Shown here one piece after another: positions 14,840 to 14,952 of a stretch of 14,952 bases of DNA. The stretch is taken from positions 1-14,952 of the forward strand of contig CAZFQG010000162.1 in NCBI GenBank assembly GCA_964520785.1. Direction: 5' to 3'. The position numbers and the translations under genes were made by a program. Below the pieces are notes generated by a model, which made no database searches, had not been told where the DNA came from, and saw only the letters and a program-made list of their open reading frames with translations. The number at the start of each line of letters is the position of its first letter. Position 1 is the first letter of the stretch. The DNA comes from CAZFQG01 sp964520785. GTDB lineage: Bacteria; Planctomycetota; Planctomycetia; Pirellulales; Thermoguttaceae.

Positions 14840-14952
14840 ACGTCCAGCTTCCAGGGTTTGCGATACTCGTAGTGGAGCATCGCGTTCGCCTCGTCGCTGT
14901 TGGTGAAGCGTTCCGTCTCGGCGTCCCACTCCAGCCGCTTTTTCGTCGCCAA
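14836..14952 (-). CDS. Gfo/Idh/MocA-family oxidoreductase, C-terminal fragment
   Basis: Only the last 38 codons are inside the window; the gene continues past its right edge. They read KKRLEWDAETERF, NSDEANAML and YRKPWKLDV before a TAG. The pattern LxWDxxTxRFxNxxEAN...YRxPWxL is the characteristic C-terminus of planctomycete Gfo/Idh/MocA proteins, NAD(P)-dependent sugar or inositol dehydrogenase relatives, often exported in this phylum. It converges on the hydrolase-like gene and fits a carbohydrate-catabolism setting. Confidence 0.82.
   Translation of the reverse strand: MATKKRLEWDAETERFTNSDEANAMLHYEYRKPWKLDV

Noticed and set aside
1..14952. CRISPR array, rRNA, tRNA, prophage or anti-phage system
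   Set aside because: No spaced direct repeats, conserved RNA cores or defence-type gene clusters are visible; the only repeats are the two MITE-like copies.

Overview
The window looks like chromosomal DNA of a planctomycete (Planctomycetota). It is GC-rich and carries a SecD-SecF fusion, a fused acyltransferase/acyl-ACP-synthetase, a hydrazine-synthase-alpha-like dihaem protein, a sialate-O-acetylesterase-type SGNH hydrolase, a Tat-exported hydrolase-like protein and the tail of a Gfo/Idh/MocA oxidoreductase. This assignment rests on gene content and remembered family signatures, since no search was run.

Layout. 1-2332 (+) is the 3' part of a SecDF fusion with a long Pro/Glu/Ala-rich insert in the SecF periplasmic loop. 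2375-2740 (-) is a small hypothetical gene with a near-perfect Shine-Dalgarno. 3073-5709 (+) encodes a PlsC acyltransferase, an acyl-carrier-protein domain and an AMP-forming ligase on one chain. 6060-7496 (+) encodes an OprM/NodT-type outer-membrane efflux lipoprotein. 7827-8165 (-) encodes a small secreted Gly/Tyr/Cys-rich protein. 8352-9812 (-) encodes the exported SGNH esterase, followed by a hairpin terminator. Divergent from it across about 400 bp is a (+) operon: the HzsA-like dihaem protein (10214-13138), then 23 bp later a Tat-exported TIM-barrel-like protein (13162-14793). The window ends with an 11-codon signal-peptide-like stub (14804-14839) abutting the 3' end of a convergent Gfo/Idh/MocA gene (14836-14952, -).

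The clearest new structure is a pair of 105-bp miniature inverted-repeat elements around the efflux gene. The copy at 7479-7583 has 12-bp perfect terminal inverted repeats, sits between TA dinucleotides, and has split a CTAG in the last codons of the efflux gene. Removing the element plus one TA restores a frame reading ...LYRALGGGWE..., the usual end of this family, followed by a Pro/Glu-rich tail. The current protein ends in five residues encoded mainly by the element. A second, eroded copy lies inverted at 5798-5902 and aligns without gaps to the first (74/105 by hand count). Length, TIRs and TA/CTAG target point to a non-autonomous IS630/Tc1-mariner-type element.

Functionally the left half holds envelope-maintenance genes (protein export, phospholipid acylation, efflux). 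The right half (8.3-15 kb) looks like exported carbohydrate or glycoconjugate catabolism coupled to a periplasmic c-type cytochrome. The substrate cannot be read from sequence alone.
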